This document shows, in pieces, positions 57,092 through 64,000 of a stretch of DNA of 64,000 nt. The notes below the pieces were generated by a model that worked only from the letters and a program-made list of their open reading frames with translations, was not told where the DNA came from and made no database searches. How positions within the stretch are numbered: position 1 is the stretch's first letter; every line of letters begins with the position of its first letter. The translations under genes were made by a program, and so were the position numbers. This stretch comes from an uncultured Christensenella sp. (GTDB lineage Bacteria > Bacillota > Clostridia > Christensenellales > Borkfalkiaceae): NCBI GenBank assembly GCA_910583855.1, contig CAJTYL010000004.1, positions 89,489-153,488 of the forward strand. The letters are read 5' to 3'.

Positions 57092-57970
57092 ATGAGGAGC
57101 GGATTCATAGCCGTTATAGGCAAAGCCAACGCGGGCAAAAGCACGCTTATAAACGTTATGGTGGGTGAAAAGGTTGCAATAGTTTCCCCCAAACCCCAGA
57201 CCACGCGCAACTCAATTTTGGGCGTTCTTACGCGCGAAGATTATCAACTCGTTTTCGTCGACACCCCCGGAATTTACAGGAGCGCGAACCGTCTTACAGA
57301 TATGATGATGAAAACTACGGACGATACCGCGAAGGACGTCGACTTTATTCTCTTCGTTCACGACGGTCACGCCGGCGTTACCGAAAGCGATATTTCTTTA
57401 ATGAAAAAATATTCATCCGGTAAAATCCCTATGGCGATAGCGTATACAAAAACCGACATAATGCCAAAGGACAATATCGCAAAGGACGCGTTTACCTTAT
57501 CCGAAAACGGCGTAACCTGCGACGTTTTTCCCGTTTCCGCCCGCAAGTACCGCAATATCAAAAAGCTTGAAAAATACCTTGCGGAGCAAATGCCCGAGGG
57601 GGAAAAAGTTATCGCCGACGATATAGTTTCGGACAAAAGCGAAAAGTTTATGATAGCCGAAATCATGCGCGAAAAAATTCTTCTTAAATTCGACGAAGAA
57701 ATTCCGCACGGTGTCGGCATAGTGATAAACGAATTCAAGCGCAAGGAAAACGGAACTTACGAAGTAAACCTTGATATAGTCTGCGAAAAGCCCAACCACA
57801 AAGCAATACTCATAGGCAAGCAGGGCAGGGCGATAAAGGAAGTTTCCTCCTTTGCCCGCGAAGGCATGGAAAAATTTCTCGGCGCAAAGGTTTTCTTAAC
57901 GACTTACGTCCGTGTGGAGGAGGATTGGCGGAACCGCCCGGGGCTTATTAAAGACATCTTTATTGAGTAA
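57092..57970 (+). CDS. era: GTPase Era
   Basis: A 292-residue ribosome-assembly GTPase. G1 GKANAGKST, G2 region TTRNSI, G3 DTPG, G4 YTKTD (Thr for the usual Asn, as in several Era proteins), and a C-terminal KH domain with IGKQGRAIKEVSSFAREGME. It binds 16S rRNA near the 3' end, matching its pairing with ybeY. TAGTATG joins it to the upstream gene. Confidence 0.96.
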   Translation: MRSGFIAVIGKANAGKSTLINVMVGEKVAIVSPKPQTTRNSILGVLTREDYQLVFVDTPGIYRSANRLTDMMMKTTDDTAKDVDFILFVHDGHAGVTESDISLMKKYSSGKIPMAIAYTKTDIMPKDNIAKDAFTLSENGVTCDVFPVSARKYRNIKKLEKYLAEQMPEGEKVIADDIVSDKSEKFMIAEIMREKILLKFDEEIPHGVGIVINEFKRKENGTYEVNLDIVCEKPNHKAILIGKQGRAIKEVSSFAREGMEKFLGAKVFLTTYVRVEEDWRNRPGLIKDIFIE

Positions 57971-57971
57971 C

Positions 57972-58155
57972 AGGCGGGGCGGCGTATATCACGCACTCTG
58001 CGTTGCGTTTCGCTTTGCTTCGGGTCGTTTACGCAAAGTAAGGCTTTCAGCCTTCGGTACGAAAACTTCCATTGCAAATACTCACGCGCCTTGCATAGCA
58101 CGCAATCTCGCCGCCCGCAGCGGTTAAAATCGCTGCTTGCTTCTCTGCGTCTTTT
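57972..58155. repeat. Structured intergenic repeat, copy 10 (longest)
   Basis: GGCGTATATCACGCACTCTGCGTTGCG at the left shares its start with copy 5. The internal hairpin TTTAC-GCAAA-GTAAG and CGCCTTGCATAGCACGCAATC follow, then a second right end GCTTGCTTCTCTGCGTCTTTT. It fills the era-recO gap up to the small antisense gene. Confidence 0.7.
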
Positions 58156-58219
58156 CGCCTTCGGTTGTCACTCTGAGCTAACGGCGAATAAGCTTTGCGT
58201 TCTTGCGCAACTCTTCAAC

Positions 58220-58324
58220 TTAATCCTTGCCTTCTAACTGCTTATAAAGCATATAATAGCTCACGTTGCCTGTCTTTTCAAACATTTTCCAAGCGAGCTC
58301 GGCAGCGTCTTTATCTCTTTTCAT
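58220..58324 (-). CDS. YqzL-like microprotein, antisense between era and recO
   Basis: A 34-residue frame on the minus strand (starts MKRDKDAAELAWKMFEKTG, then NVSYYMLYKQLEGKD). The pattern W-x2-F-x2-TG-x2-x-Y-x-L-x-x-x-L fits the YqzL-like family, which in Bacillus lies next to recO. A good AAGAGGTG ribosome site stands before the ATG (in the plus text, CACCTCTT). Unlike Bacillus it is on the opposite strand from era and recO. Its function is unknown. Confidence 0.72.
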   Translation of the reverse strand: MKRDKDAAELAWKMFEKTGNVSYYMLYKQLEGKD

Positions 58325-58371
58325 AAAACACCTCTTTACAAAAAGTGTGTGTTAAAAGTCAAAAATTATTT

Positions 58372-59091
58372 ATGGAACTAAAAACGAACGCCTTGATGTT
58401 AAGGGCGGTTGATTACAACGAAAACGACAAAATTTTAACCTTGCTGTCCGACGGATACGGAAAAATTTCGGCAGGGATAAAGGGCGTAAAAAAGCCCAAT
58501 GCCAAGTTAAAATTCGCCGCACAACCCTTCTGTTTCGCGGAGTATATTCTTGCAAAGCGCGGGGATAAATACACCGTGATAAATTGCTCGGAATGCGAAA
58601 GCTTTTACGAGCTACGCACGGACATAAACAAATTTTACGCGGCAAGCGCGGTTACGGAAGCCGCCAATATTCTCACTTACGAGGGCGACGAGTGCGCGGA
58701 AATTTTCTCGGAATGCGTAAAAACTCTCTCCGCAATGTGCGCGGGCGACGAACGGTTGCCCTTGATAAAATTTCTTGCGTTCGCGCTCAAATCGTCCGGT
58801 TACGGCATAGCCCTCGATAATTGCGCGGAGTGCGGGGCTGAGCTCGTCCACGCCGAAAAGCTCCGTTTCGATATGGATACGGGTGCGTTCACCTGCTTTG
58901 ACTGCGGCAAGGGGATAGGCGCAAGCCGCGTAACCTACAACGTTTTAAGAAAGCTTGACGGAAAAGCTTACGAAGAGGACTTTATTACGGACGACGGAGA
59001 AAAGCGCGCCCTGCGCCTTTTGCGGGAATACTTTTCCTACAAAACCGACAACCAGTTAAAAAGCCTCGCCGAATACATAAGATTGATATAA
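58372..59091 (+). CDS. recO: DNA repair protein RecO
   Basis: A 239-residue protein of the RecFOR pathway that loads RecA on gapped DNA. The N-terminal OB fold starts ELKTNALMLRAVDYNENDKI, and the zinc finger has NCAECGAEL and AFTCFDCGKG (C-x2-C pairs about 25 residues apart). The ATG at 58372 gives the canonical start; an earlier GTG adds nine unlikely residues. Ends with a terminator. Confidence 0.94.
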   Translation: MELKTNALMLRAVDYNENDKILTLLSDGYGKISAGIKGVKKPNAKLKFAAQPFCFAEYILAKRGDKYTVINCSECESFYELRTDINKFYAASAVTEAANILTYEGDECAEIFSECVKTLSAMCAGDERLPLIKFLAFALKSSGYGIALDNCAECGAELVHAEKLRFDMDTGAFTCFDCGKGIGASRVTYNVLRKLDGKAYEEDFITDDGEKRALRLLREYFSYKTDNQLKSLAEYIRLI

Positions 59092-59100
59092 AAGGTTATT

Positions 59101-59133
59101 AAAAACAGCGGTACGGAACTACCGCTGTTTTTT
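59101..59133 (+). terminator. Terminator after recO
   Basis: AAAAACAGCGGTA-CGGAAC-TACCGCTGTTTTTT, perfect stem with T-tail. Confidence 0.92.
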
Positions 59134-59144
59134 GCTATAATTGA

Positions 59145-59278
59145 GCCTTCCCCTTAGGGGAAGGTGGCTTGACTGTAACGAAGTGAAGTCAAGTCGGATG
59201 AGGTTTTTGTGTAGAATTATTAGCCTCATCAGCCCCTTACGCAAGCTACGGGGCAGCTTCCCCCAAGGGGAAGCCTAT
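59145..59278. repeat. CTTCCCC...GATGAGG...GGGGAAG repeat element
   Basis: GCCTTCCCCTTAGGGGAAGG at the left and GCTTCCCCCAAGGGGAAGC at the right are each hairpins. Between them TTGACT.../AGTCAA, GGATGAGG.../CCTCATC and CCCC.../GGGG also pair. It is a common intergenic element in Clostridia-type genomes, here about 134 bp. Confidence 0.7.
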
Positions 59279-59306
59279 AATAAGGTTAAATGTTGCGCAA
59301 AGCGCA

Positions 59307-59422
59307 AAGATTCCTCGGCTACGCTTTGTACAGTAATTATAGAAAAGATTCCTCGGCTACGCTCGGGCGGAATGACAATGTGGTGTGCAAACCTTCGCTA
59401 ACGCTCGGGCGGAATGACAATA
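59307..59422. repeat. Short direct repeats
   Basis: AGATTCCTCGGCTACGCT occurs at about 59308 and 59346. ACGCTCGGGCGGAATGACAA occurs at about 59359 and 59401. They look like pieces of the GAAGATTC/GGAATGAC element family. No gene is seen in this stretch. Confidence 0.6.
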
Positions 59423-59443
59423 AGGTGGGCTTTGTTAGTTATA

Positions 59444-59644
59444 TTAAAAAAGTTCTATATACCACTCAAAAAGTTCGGGATTGTTTATGTATATTATAAT
59501 ATCTACAATTATAATGCAAATAAAAACGAATACTAAACAGCCCCCGATACCGACGGCTTTACGGTTTTTATACAACCATCTTTTAAAGGCTTGCTTACTT
59601 TTTTTCCTGCGCGCTCTTTTTTCTTTTTTTGTTAATTGCTCCAT
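59444..59644 (-). CDS. Small single-span membrane protein (module C partner)
   Basis: A 66-residue protein. The first about 30 residues are very basic (EKRARRKKSKQAFKRWLYKN), followed by one membrane helix (GIGGCLVFVFICIIIVDIIIYI) and a short acidic end. It is transcribed divergently from an XRE gene at 59741 in the same layout as modules A and B, but it is unrelated in sequence to their Cys-rich proteins. Toxin-like or regulatory functions are possible; nothing in the sequence proves either. Confidence 0.6.
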   Translation of the reverse strand: MEQLTKKEKRARRKKSKQAFKRWLYKNRKAVGIGGCLVFVFICIIIVDIIIYINNPELFEWYIELF

Positions 59645-59656
59645 ATAATTAGTGTG

Positions 59657-59729
59657 GTTGTAGAATATTCTACAACCTATTTTATTGTCGAAAATTCGTT
59701 AAGTCAAGTAATTTAGTAGAATTTTCTAC
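59657..59729. promoter_or_regulatory. Divergent control region of module C with two operators
   Basis: The perfect 20-bp palindrome GTTGTAGAATATTCTACAAC (59657-59676) and the shorter GTAGAA-TT-TTCTAC (59716-59729) share GTAGAA-N2-TTCTAC. Minus strand TTGACT (59702-59707), 17 bp, TAAAAT (59679-59684) places the first operator at the start of transcription. The second lies just before the XRE start. Confidence 0.78.
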
Positions 59730-59740
59730 ATAATAAAATT

Positions 59741-59953
59741 ATGGAAGGGTCGTTTGCAAAAATTTTAGAAGATTTTTTAAGCGAAAATAACTTTTCGCGC
59801 TCGGAATTTGCACGAAAAATAGGCGTGCGCCCCAGTCAGGTTAGCGAATGGTTGCATTGTAAGGCAAAGCCCGGTTACGATACGCTGAAAGCAATGTCAA
59901 AAGCGTTCAACGTTTCTGCGGATTACTTTTTAGGACTTACCGACGAATATTAA
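59741..59953 (+). CDS. Small XRE-family repressor (module C)
   Basis: A 70-residue HTH-only protein: FSRSEFARKIGVRPSQVSEWLHCKAKPG, then SKAFNVSADYFLGLTDEY. The C-terminal motif resembles that of module B (STDYLLGLED). Two GTAGAA/TTCTAC palindromes in the control region suggest autorepression and control of the membrane peptide gene. There is no clear ribosome site. Confidence 0.85.
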   Translation: MEGSFAKILEDFLSENNFSRSEFARKIGVRPSQVSEWLHCKAKPGYDTLKAMSKAFNVSADYFLGLTDEY

Positions 59954-59959
59954 AAATTA

Positions 59960-60000
59960 AGCGCGGCAGGCAATTCAGCCCGCCGCGCTCATATTTTTTT
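59960..60000 (+). terminator. Terminator after the module C XRE gene
   Basis: AGCGCGGC / GCCGCGCT with an inner GGC/GCC, then CATATTTTTTT. Confidence 0.82.
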
Positions 60001-60019
60001 GCAAATATCGCCTAAACAC

Positions 60020-60048
60020 TTGATTAATCGATATTTTTATATTAAAAT
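60020..60048 (+). promoter_or_regulatory. Promoter of ppdK
   Basis: TTGATT (60020-60025), 17 bp, TAAAAT (60043-60048). TTGGAGGAA precedes the ATG at 60089. Confidence 0.72.
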
Positions 60049-60088
60049 ATAAAAGTTAGAAAAATTAATTAATTTGGAGGAACTCTAA

Positions 60089-62740
60089 ATGGCAAAGAAG
60101 TATTGCTATCTCTTCACCGAGGGAGACGCAACGATGCGCGAACTGTTGGGCGGCAAAGGCGCAAACCTTGCCGAGATGACCAAAATCGGTCTTCCCGTGC
60201 CCCAAGGCTTCACGATTTCAACCGAGGCTTGTACCCAGTACTACGAGGACGGCAGAAAAATCAACGACGGTATTCAGAAGGAAATTTTAACCTACATCGA
60301 AAAGATGGAAAAGGTTTGCGGCAAAAAGTTCGGCGACAAGGAAAATCCCTTGCTCGTTTCCGTCCGTTCGGGCGCACGCGCTTCTATGCCCGGTATGATG
60401 GATACCATACTGAACTTAGGTCTTAACGAGGACGTAGTAAACACCATCGCGGCAAAATCGAACAACCCCCGCTGGGCTTGGGACTGCTACCGCCGCTTTA
60501 TCCAGATGTTCTCCGACGTCGTTATGGAAGTGGGCAAGAAGTACTTTGAAAAGCTCATCGACGAAATGAAGGAGAAGAAGGGCGTAACGCAGGACGTTGA
60601 GCTTAACGCAGACGACTTGAAGGCTCTTGCCCACCAGTTCAAGGCAGAGTACAAAAAGCAACTCGGCAAAGACTTCCCCAACGACCCCAAGGAACAGCTT
60701 TTCGAGGCTGTCAAAGCCGTATTCCGTTCGTGGGACAACCCTCGCGCCAACATCTACCGTATGGACCACGACATTCCCTATTCGTGGGGTACTGCCGTAA
60801 ACGTACAGATGATGGCGTTCGGCAATATGGGCGACAACTGCGGAACGGGCGTTGCCTTCACTCGTAACCCCGCCACGGGCGAAAAGGGACTTATGGGCGA
60901 ATTCCTTACAAACGCGCAGGGCGAAGACGTCGTTGCGGGCGTTCGTACTCCAATGCCTATCGCAAAGATGGCGGAAGTGTTCCCCGACGTTTACAAGCAG
61001 TTCCTTAAAGTCTGCGATATTCTCGAAGACCATTACCGCGATATGCAGGATATGGAATTCACAGTTGAAAACGAAAAGCTTTATATGCTGCAGACCCGTA
61101 ACGGCAAGCGTACCGCGGCGGCTGCAATTAAGATTGCCTGCGACCTTATCGACGAGGGTATGATTACGGAAAAGGAAGCGTTGATGCAGATTGACGCAAA
61201 ATCCCTCGATATGCTTCTTCATCCCCAGTTCGACGCTAAGGCTTTGAAGAATGCCGACAAGAACAACGTAGTAGGCAAAGGTATCGCGGCTTCGCCCGGC
61301 GCAGCCGCAGGTTCGATAGTTTTCACCGCAGAGGACGCGGTTATCGAAGGCAAGAAGGGCAAGAAGGTCGTTTTAGTCCGTCTTGAAACCTCACCCGAGG
61401 ATATCGAGGGTATGAAGTACTCTCAGGGTATTCTGACCGTCCGCGGCGGACAGACATCGCACGCGGCAGTCGTTGCGCGCGGTATGGGCACCTGCTGCGT
61501 ATCGGGTTGCGGCGATATTAAAATGGACGAGGAGAACAAACGGTTCACCCTCGCGGGCAAAGTATTCAAGGAAGGCGACGGCATTTCTTTGGACGGCTCG
61601 ACGGGCAACATCTACGATTGCCTTATTCCCACCGTTCCCGCAGACCCCAACTCTGGCTACTTCGGCAGAATTATGGAGCTTGCCGATAAATACAAGGCGT
61701 TAGGCGTAAGAACAAACGCGGACACCCCCGCGGACGCTAAGCAGGCGGCGGCGTTCGGCGCGCAGGGCATCGGTCTTTGCCGCACCGAGCATATGTTCTT
61801 CGACCCCGCAAGAATAGGCGCGTTCAGAGAAATGATTTGCTCCGACACCGTTGAAGAGAGGGAGGCGGCGCTCGCTAAAATCGAGCCTATGCAGCAGGCG
61901 GACTTCGAGGGCTTAATGGAAGCCTTGGAGGGTCAGCCCGTAACTATCCGTTTCTTAGACCCGCCCCTTCACGAGTTCGTTCCTACCGACGAAGAGGACA
62001 TCGCGGCGCTTGCCAAAACGCAGGGCAAGACCGTTGCGCAGATTAAGCAGATTATTTCCGACTTGCACGAGTTCAACCCTATGATGGGACACCGCGGCTG
62101 CCGTCTTACGGTAACCTATCCCGAAATCGCGGTTATGCAGACCAACGCAGTTATCAAAGCGGCTATAAACGTACAGAAGAAGCACAAGAACTGGAACGTC
62201 GTTCCCGAAATTATGATTCCTTTGACGGGCGAAGTCAAAGAGCTTAAATTCGTCAAGGATATCGTCGTAAAGACGGCGGACGGACTTATCGCAAAGTCGG
62301 GCGTCAAACTTCACTACGAAGTGGGCACCATGATTGAAATTCCCCGCGCTGCGCTCACTGCAGACGATATTGCAAAAGAAGCCGATTTCTTCTGCTTCGG
62401 CACCAACGATTTAACCCAAATGACATTCGGCTTCAGCCGTGACGACGCAGGCAAATTCCTGCCTTCGTACTACGCAAACAAGATTTACGAAAGCGACCCG
62501 TTCAGCCGTCTCGATACGGTTGGCGTAGGTAAGCTTATGGAAACTGCCGTCAAGCTCGGCAAGGTCGGCAACGATAAGCTTCACGTAGGTATCTGCGGCG
62601 AACACGGCGGCGACCCCTCGTCAATCGAGTTCTGCCACAAAATCGGTCTTAACTACGTTTCCTGCTCGCCTTACCGCGTACCCATCGCAAGACTTGCGGC
62701 AGCACAGGCAAATATCCGCAGTCCGAGGGCGACTAAATAG
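60089..62740 (+). CDS. ppdK: Pyruvate, phosphate dikinase
   Basis: Interconverts pyruvate/ATP/Pi and PEP/AMP/PPi; in anaerobes it usually serves glycolysis or PEP supply. The 883-residue protein has the ATP-grasp part (GGKGANLAEM, SVRSGARASMPGMMDT), the phosphohistidine motif GGQTSHAAVVARGMG (about residue 455) and the PEP/pyruvate barrel with GLCRTEHMFF, FGTNDLTQMTFGFSRDD and CGEHGGDPSS. Family length is matched. It is a single-gene unit with a terminator, downstream of the recO block as in many Clostridia. Confidence 0.97.
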   Translation: MAKKYCYLFTEGDATMRELLGGKGANLAEMTKIGLPVPQGFTISTEACTQYYEDGRKINDGIQKEILTYIEKMEKVCGKKFGDKENPLLVSVRSGARASMPGMMDTILNLGLNEDVVNTIAAKSNNPRWAWDCYRRFIQMFSDVVMEVGKKYFEKLIDEMKEKKGVTQDVELNADDLKALAHQFKAEYKKQLGKDFPNDPKEQLFEAVKAVFRSWDNPRANIYRMDHDIPYSWGTAVNVQMMAFGNMGDNCGTGVAFTRNPATGEKGLMGEFLTNAQGEDVVAGVRTPMPIAKMAEVFPDVYKQFLKVCDILEDHYRDMQDMEFTVENEKLYMLQTRNGKRTAAAAIKIACDLIDEGMITEKEALMQIDAKSLDMLLHPQFDAKALKNADKNNVVGKGIAASPGAAAGSIVFTAEDAVIEGKKGKKVVLVRLETSPEDIEGMKYSQGILTVRGGQTSHAAVVARGMGTCCVSGCGDIKMDEENKRFTLAGKVFKEGDGISLDGSTGNIYDCLIPTVPADPNSGYFGRIMELADKYKALGVRTNADTPADAKQAAAFGAQGIGLCRTEHMFFDPARIGAFREMICSDTVEEREAALAKIEPMQQADFEGLMEALEGQPVTIRFLDPPLHEFVPTDEEDIAALAKTQGKTVAQIKQIISDLHEFNPMMGHRGCRLTVTYPEIAVMQTNAVIKAAINVQKKHKNWNVVPEIMIPLTGEVKELKFVKDIVVKTADGLIAKSGVKLHYEVGTMIEIPRAALTADDIAKEADFFCFGTNDLTQMTFGFSRDDAGKFLPSYYANKIYESDPFSRLDTVGVGKLMETAVKLGKVGNDKLHVGICGEHGGDPSSIEFCHKIGLNYVSCSPYRVPIARLAAAQANIRSPRATK

Positions 62741-62778
62741 TGGTCGGTTAAATCTTAAACACAATATATAGTATATTT

Positions 62779-62813
62779 GGGCTTATTTCCAAGTGAAATA
62801 AGCCCATTTTTTA
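62779..62813 (+). terminator. Terminator after ppdK
   Basis: GGGCTTATTTC-CAAGT-GAAATAAGCCC followed by ATTTTTTA. Confidence 0.92.
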
Positions 62814-62870
62814 TACTAAAAATTCCTGAAAATCGATTAAAAATATTTTATTTCCAGACAAGTTGAACAC

Positions 62871-62899
62871 TTGATTTTTATTAAAAATTATGCTAAAAT
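62871..62899 (+). promoter_or_regulatory. Promoter of the IstA-like fragment gene
   Basis: TTGATT (62871-62876), 17 bp, TAAAAT (62894-62899) with TGC before it. AAAGGAGAGAG lies before the ATG at 62921. Confidence 0.72.
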
Positions 62900-62920
62900 G
62901 AATACGAAAAGGAGAGAGCA

Positions 62921-63472
62921 ATGACGAATTATAGAGCTATTCTACAATATTATAGTCAAGGCAATACGACAACGCAGATTGCTACTATTTGTCAATGCTC
63001 TCGTACTACTGTTATTAAGACTATTAAGAGGGCAAAACAGATCAAGCTAAATATTCCTGTTGCTAATACTATTTCTGATGAGCAACTTTATTTAATGTTA
63101 TATCCGGCAAGAGGGCGCAAACAAGATTATTACTTGCCGAATTGGTATGAGTTGGATAAAGACAGATTAAAGCGCAGTTTCTCGAAACGTCGTGCATGGA
63201 AAAAATATTGTAGAGTGGCGCAAAAAAGAGGATTAAAAGCGTATTGCAAAACTCGTTTTTATGATCTTTATAATGAATATTATTATTCTCTGCCCAAGAA
63301 GAAAGGTAAGATAGGCACAGTTCTTTCTAAAATCAGGTATTATACTTTTGGCGCAGATGTTATCGCACAACAAAAAGGCACGGATAGTTATCCATACCAA
63401 AAATTTATTGCTGAAAGAGATTCTTGGTGTAAAGGTTTAAGATTAGATAAGACAAAAATATGGGCAACTTAA
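62921..63472 (+). CDS. Truncated IS21 (IstA) transposase-like HTH protein
   Basis: A 183-residue protein whose first about 125 residues match the N-terminus of IS21 IstA: MTNYRAILQYYSQGNTTTQI with an HTH (CQCSRTTVIKTIKRAK), ISDEQLYLMLYPARGRK and a second helical part (AWKKYCRVAQKRGLKAYCKT). The DDE catalytic domain and the istB helper are missing. The last about 55 residues (GADVIAQQKG...KTKIWAT) are not IstA-like. It has its own good promoter and ribosome site, so it may be an expressed DNA-binding relic. Confidence 0.7.
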   Translation: MTNYRAILQYYSQGNTTTQIATICQCSRTTVIKTIKRAKQIKLNIPVANTISDEQLYLMLYPARGRKQDYYLPNWYELDKDRLKRSFSKRRAWKKYCRVAQKRGLKAYCKTRFYDLYNEYYYSLPKKKGKIGTVLSKIRYYTFGADVIAQQKGTDSYPYQKFIAERDSWCKGLRLDKTKIWAT

Positions 63473-63475
63473 AAG

Positions 63476-63661
63476 TTGTCTTATTTAACGCACCCAAAGG
63501 ATGTAAATAGTATATTGATGTTAGAGAAAGTATCAGCGATTTACATCCCACAAATAGTTATTGAATACTTTGAAGAAAAAGAAATTATCAATAGAGAAGT
63601 CCTAAAAGCACGAAAAAAGTACATTACTCTTGATTTTGCAAGTAATAGTGTAATGGAATAG
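63476..63661 (+). CDS. Doubtful small hypothetical protein
   Basis: A 61-codon frame from TTG (ends KKYITLDFASNSVME). No family, no ribosome site, and it begins inside a GGCAACTT/AAGTTGTC inverted repeat that overlaps the end of the IstA-like gene. It may be non-coding. Confidence 0.25.
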   Translation: MSYLTHPKDVNSILMLEKVSAIYIPQIVIEYFEEKEIINREVLKARKKYITLDFASNSVME

Positions 63662-63668
63662 TATTGAG

Positions 63669-63696
63669 AGCCGCTACATTGGGTAGTGGCTTTTTC
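63669..63696 (+). terminator. Terminator
   Basis: AGCCGCTAC-ATTGG-GTAGTGGCT (one G-T pair) and TTTTT. Confidence 0.85.
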
Positions 63697-63709
63697 ATTG
63701 GCGGTATTC

Positions 63710-63738
63710 TTGCTTTTAGTCTTTTTTTATGATATAAT
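63710..63738 (+). promoter_or_regulatory. Promoter of the YdeI-like gene
   Basis: TTGCTT (63710-63715), 17 bp, TATAAT (63733-63738) with TGA before it. AAAGG precedes the ATG at 63781. Confidence 0.75.
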
Positions 63739-63780
63739 AATTGTACGATAAACAGTAATTTAGCAAAGGTAAAAATAATA

Positions 63781-64000
63781 ATGAACGATACATTGACCTT
63801 TTCCGATAGGGCGGAATTCCGAAATTGGCTAACTGAAAATTGTCTTTCTACCGACGGCGTTTGGCTATTGTTTGGTAAGCACGGCAATTCGAAAACTATT
63901 AAAGCAAACGAAGCATTGGAAGAAGCTCTTTGCTTTGGTTGGATAGACGGACAAATGCAAAGCATTGATAGCAATACCTATAAAAAGTATTTTTCTATGC
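63781..64000 (+). CDS. YdeI/OmpD-associated family protein, 5' part
   Basis: The gene runs off the window after 73 codons. FSDRAEFRNWLTENCLSTDG, VWLLFGKHG and EALEEALCFGWIDGQ match the N-terminal domain of the YdeI/OmpD-associated family, sometimes named bacteriocin-protection proteins. The product should be about 190-200 residues. Function in Gram-positive bacteria is unclear. Confidence 0.75.
   Translation, partial: MNDTLTFSDRAEFRNWLTENCLSTDGVWLLFGKHGNSKTIKANEALEEALCFGWIDGQMQSIDSNTYKKYFSM

Overview
The window reads as a moderate-GC, low-complexity-free stretch of a Bacillota chromosome, most likely an uncultured or anaerobic Clostridia-type organism. The support is direct: the conserved Firmicutes block yqfC-yqfD-phoH-HD hydrolase (pgpH-like)-ybeY-era-recO followed by pyruvate phosphate dikinase, a lysine riboswitch, an Ile T-box, an RsbV/RsbW/SigB-type cassette, FeoA/FeoB, and promoters that are nearly all TTGaca-N17-TAtaaT. 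I cannot assign genus or family from the sequence alone.

Layout. 0-3.6 kb: guaB-guaA (GMP synthesis) and a Nudix gene broken by one stop codon. 3.7-11.9 kb: two superfamily 1 helicases, a HelD-like one that looks leaderless and a giant DUF4011-type one. 12-16.3 kb: a zinc-ribbon/DUF898-like membrane protein, then the minus-strand lysine operon asd-dapA-dapB behind a lysine riboswitch. 16.4-24.4 kb: a secreted anchored surface protein, an ArsR/P1B-ATPase metal efflux operon, an XRE membrane regulator and adenine deaminase. 24.5-31.8 kb: secA, prfB and tsaD between two copies of a small divergent module (XRE repressor plus Cys-rich small protein). 31.8-38.4 kb: T-box-ileS, feoA-feoB and an RluA-family pseudouridine synthase. 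38.5-44 kb: an STAS/HATPase/sigma/HATPase partner-switching operon, a large membrane protein, a PucR-type HTH protein and an S41 protease. 44.05-51.23 kb: an accessory island inserted into what looks like the loop of a transcription terminator (HxlR, radical SAM, SPFH/zinc-ribbon pair, XRE, Sel1-repeat protein, recombinase remnant). 51.2-62.8 kb: a MinD-like ATPase pair, then the yqfC-recO block with a YqzL-like microprotein antisense to it, a third XRE pair and ppdK. The end holds an IS21-like fragment and the start of a YdeI-type gene.

The strongest non-gene signal is a family of structured intergenic repeats. At least ten copies (about 50-190 bp) lie between housekeeping genes. They share an ATATAA-type left part and a TCTCTGCG right end. 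Both the terminal arms and an internal hairpin change in compensatory fashion from copy to copy, and all copies point the same way. One copy sits in the P5/expression-platform region of the lysine riboswitch.

The second signal is the small XRE module: two paralogous systems 6.7 kb apart (and a third with a different partner) in which operator palindromes lie in or beside the promoter spacers and several transcripts are predicted to be leaderless. I found no rRNA, tRNA or CRISPR array.
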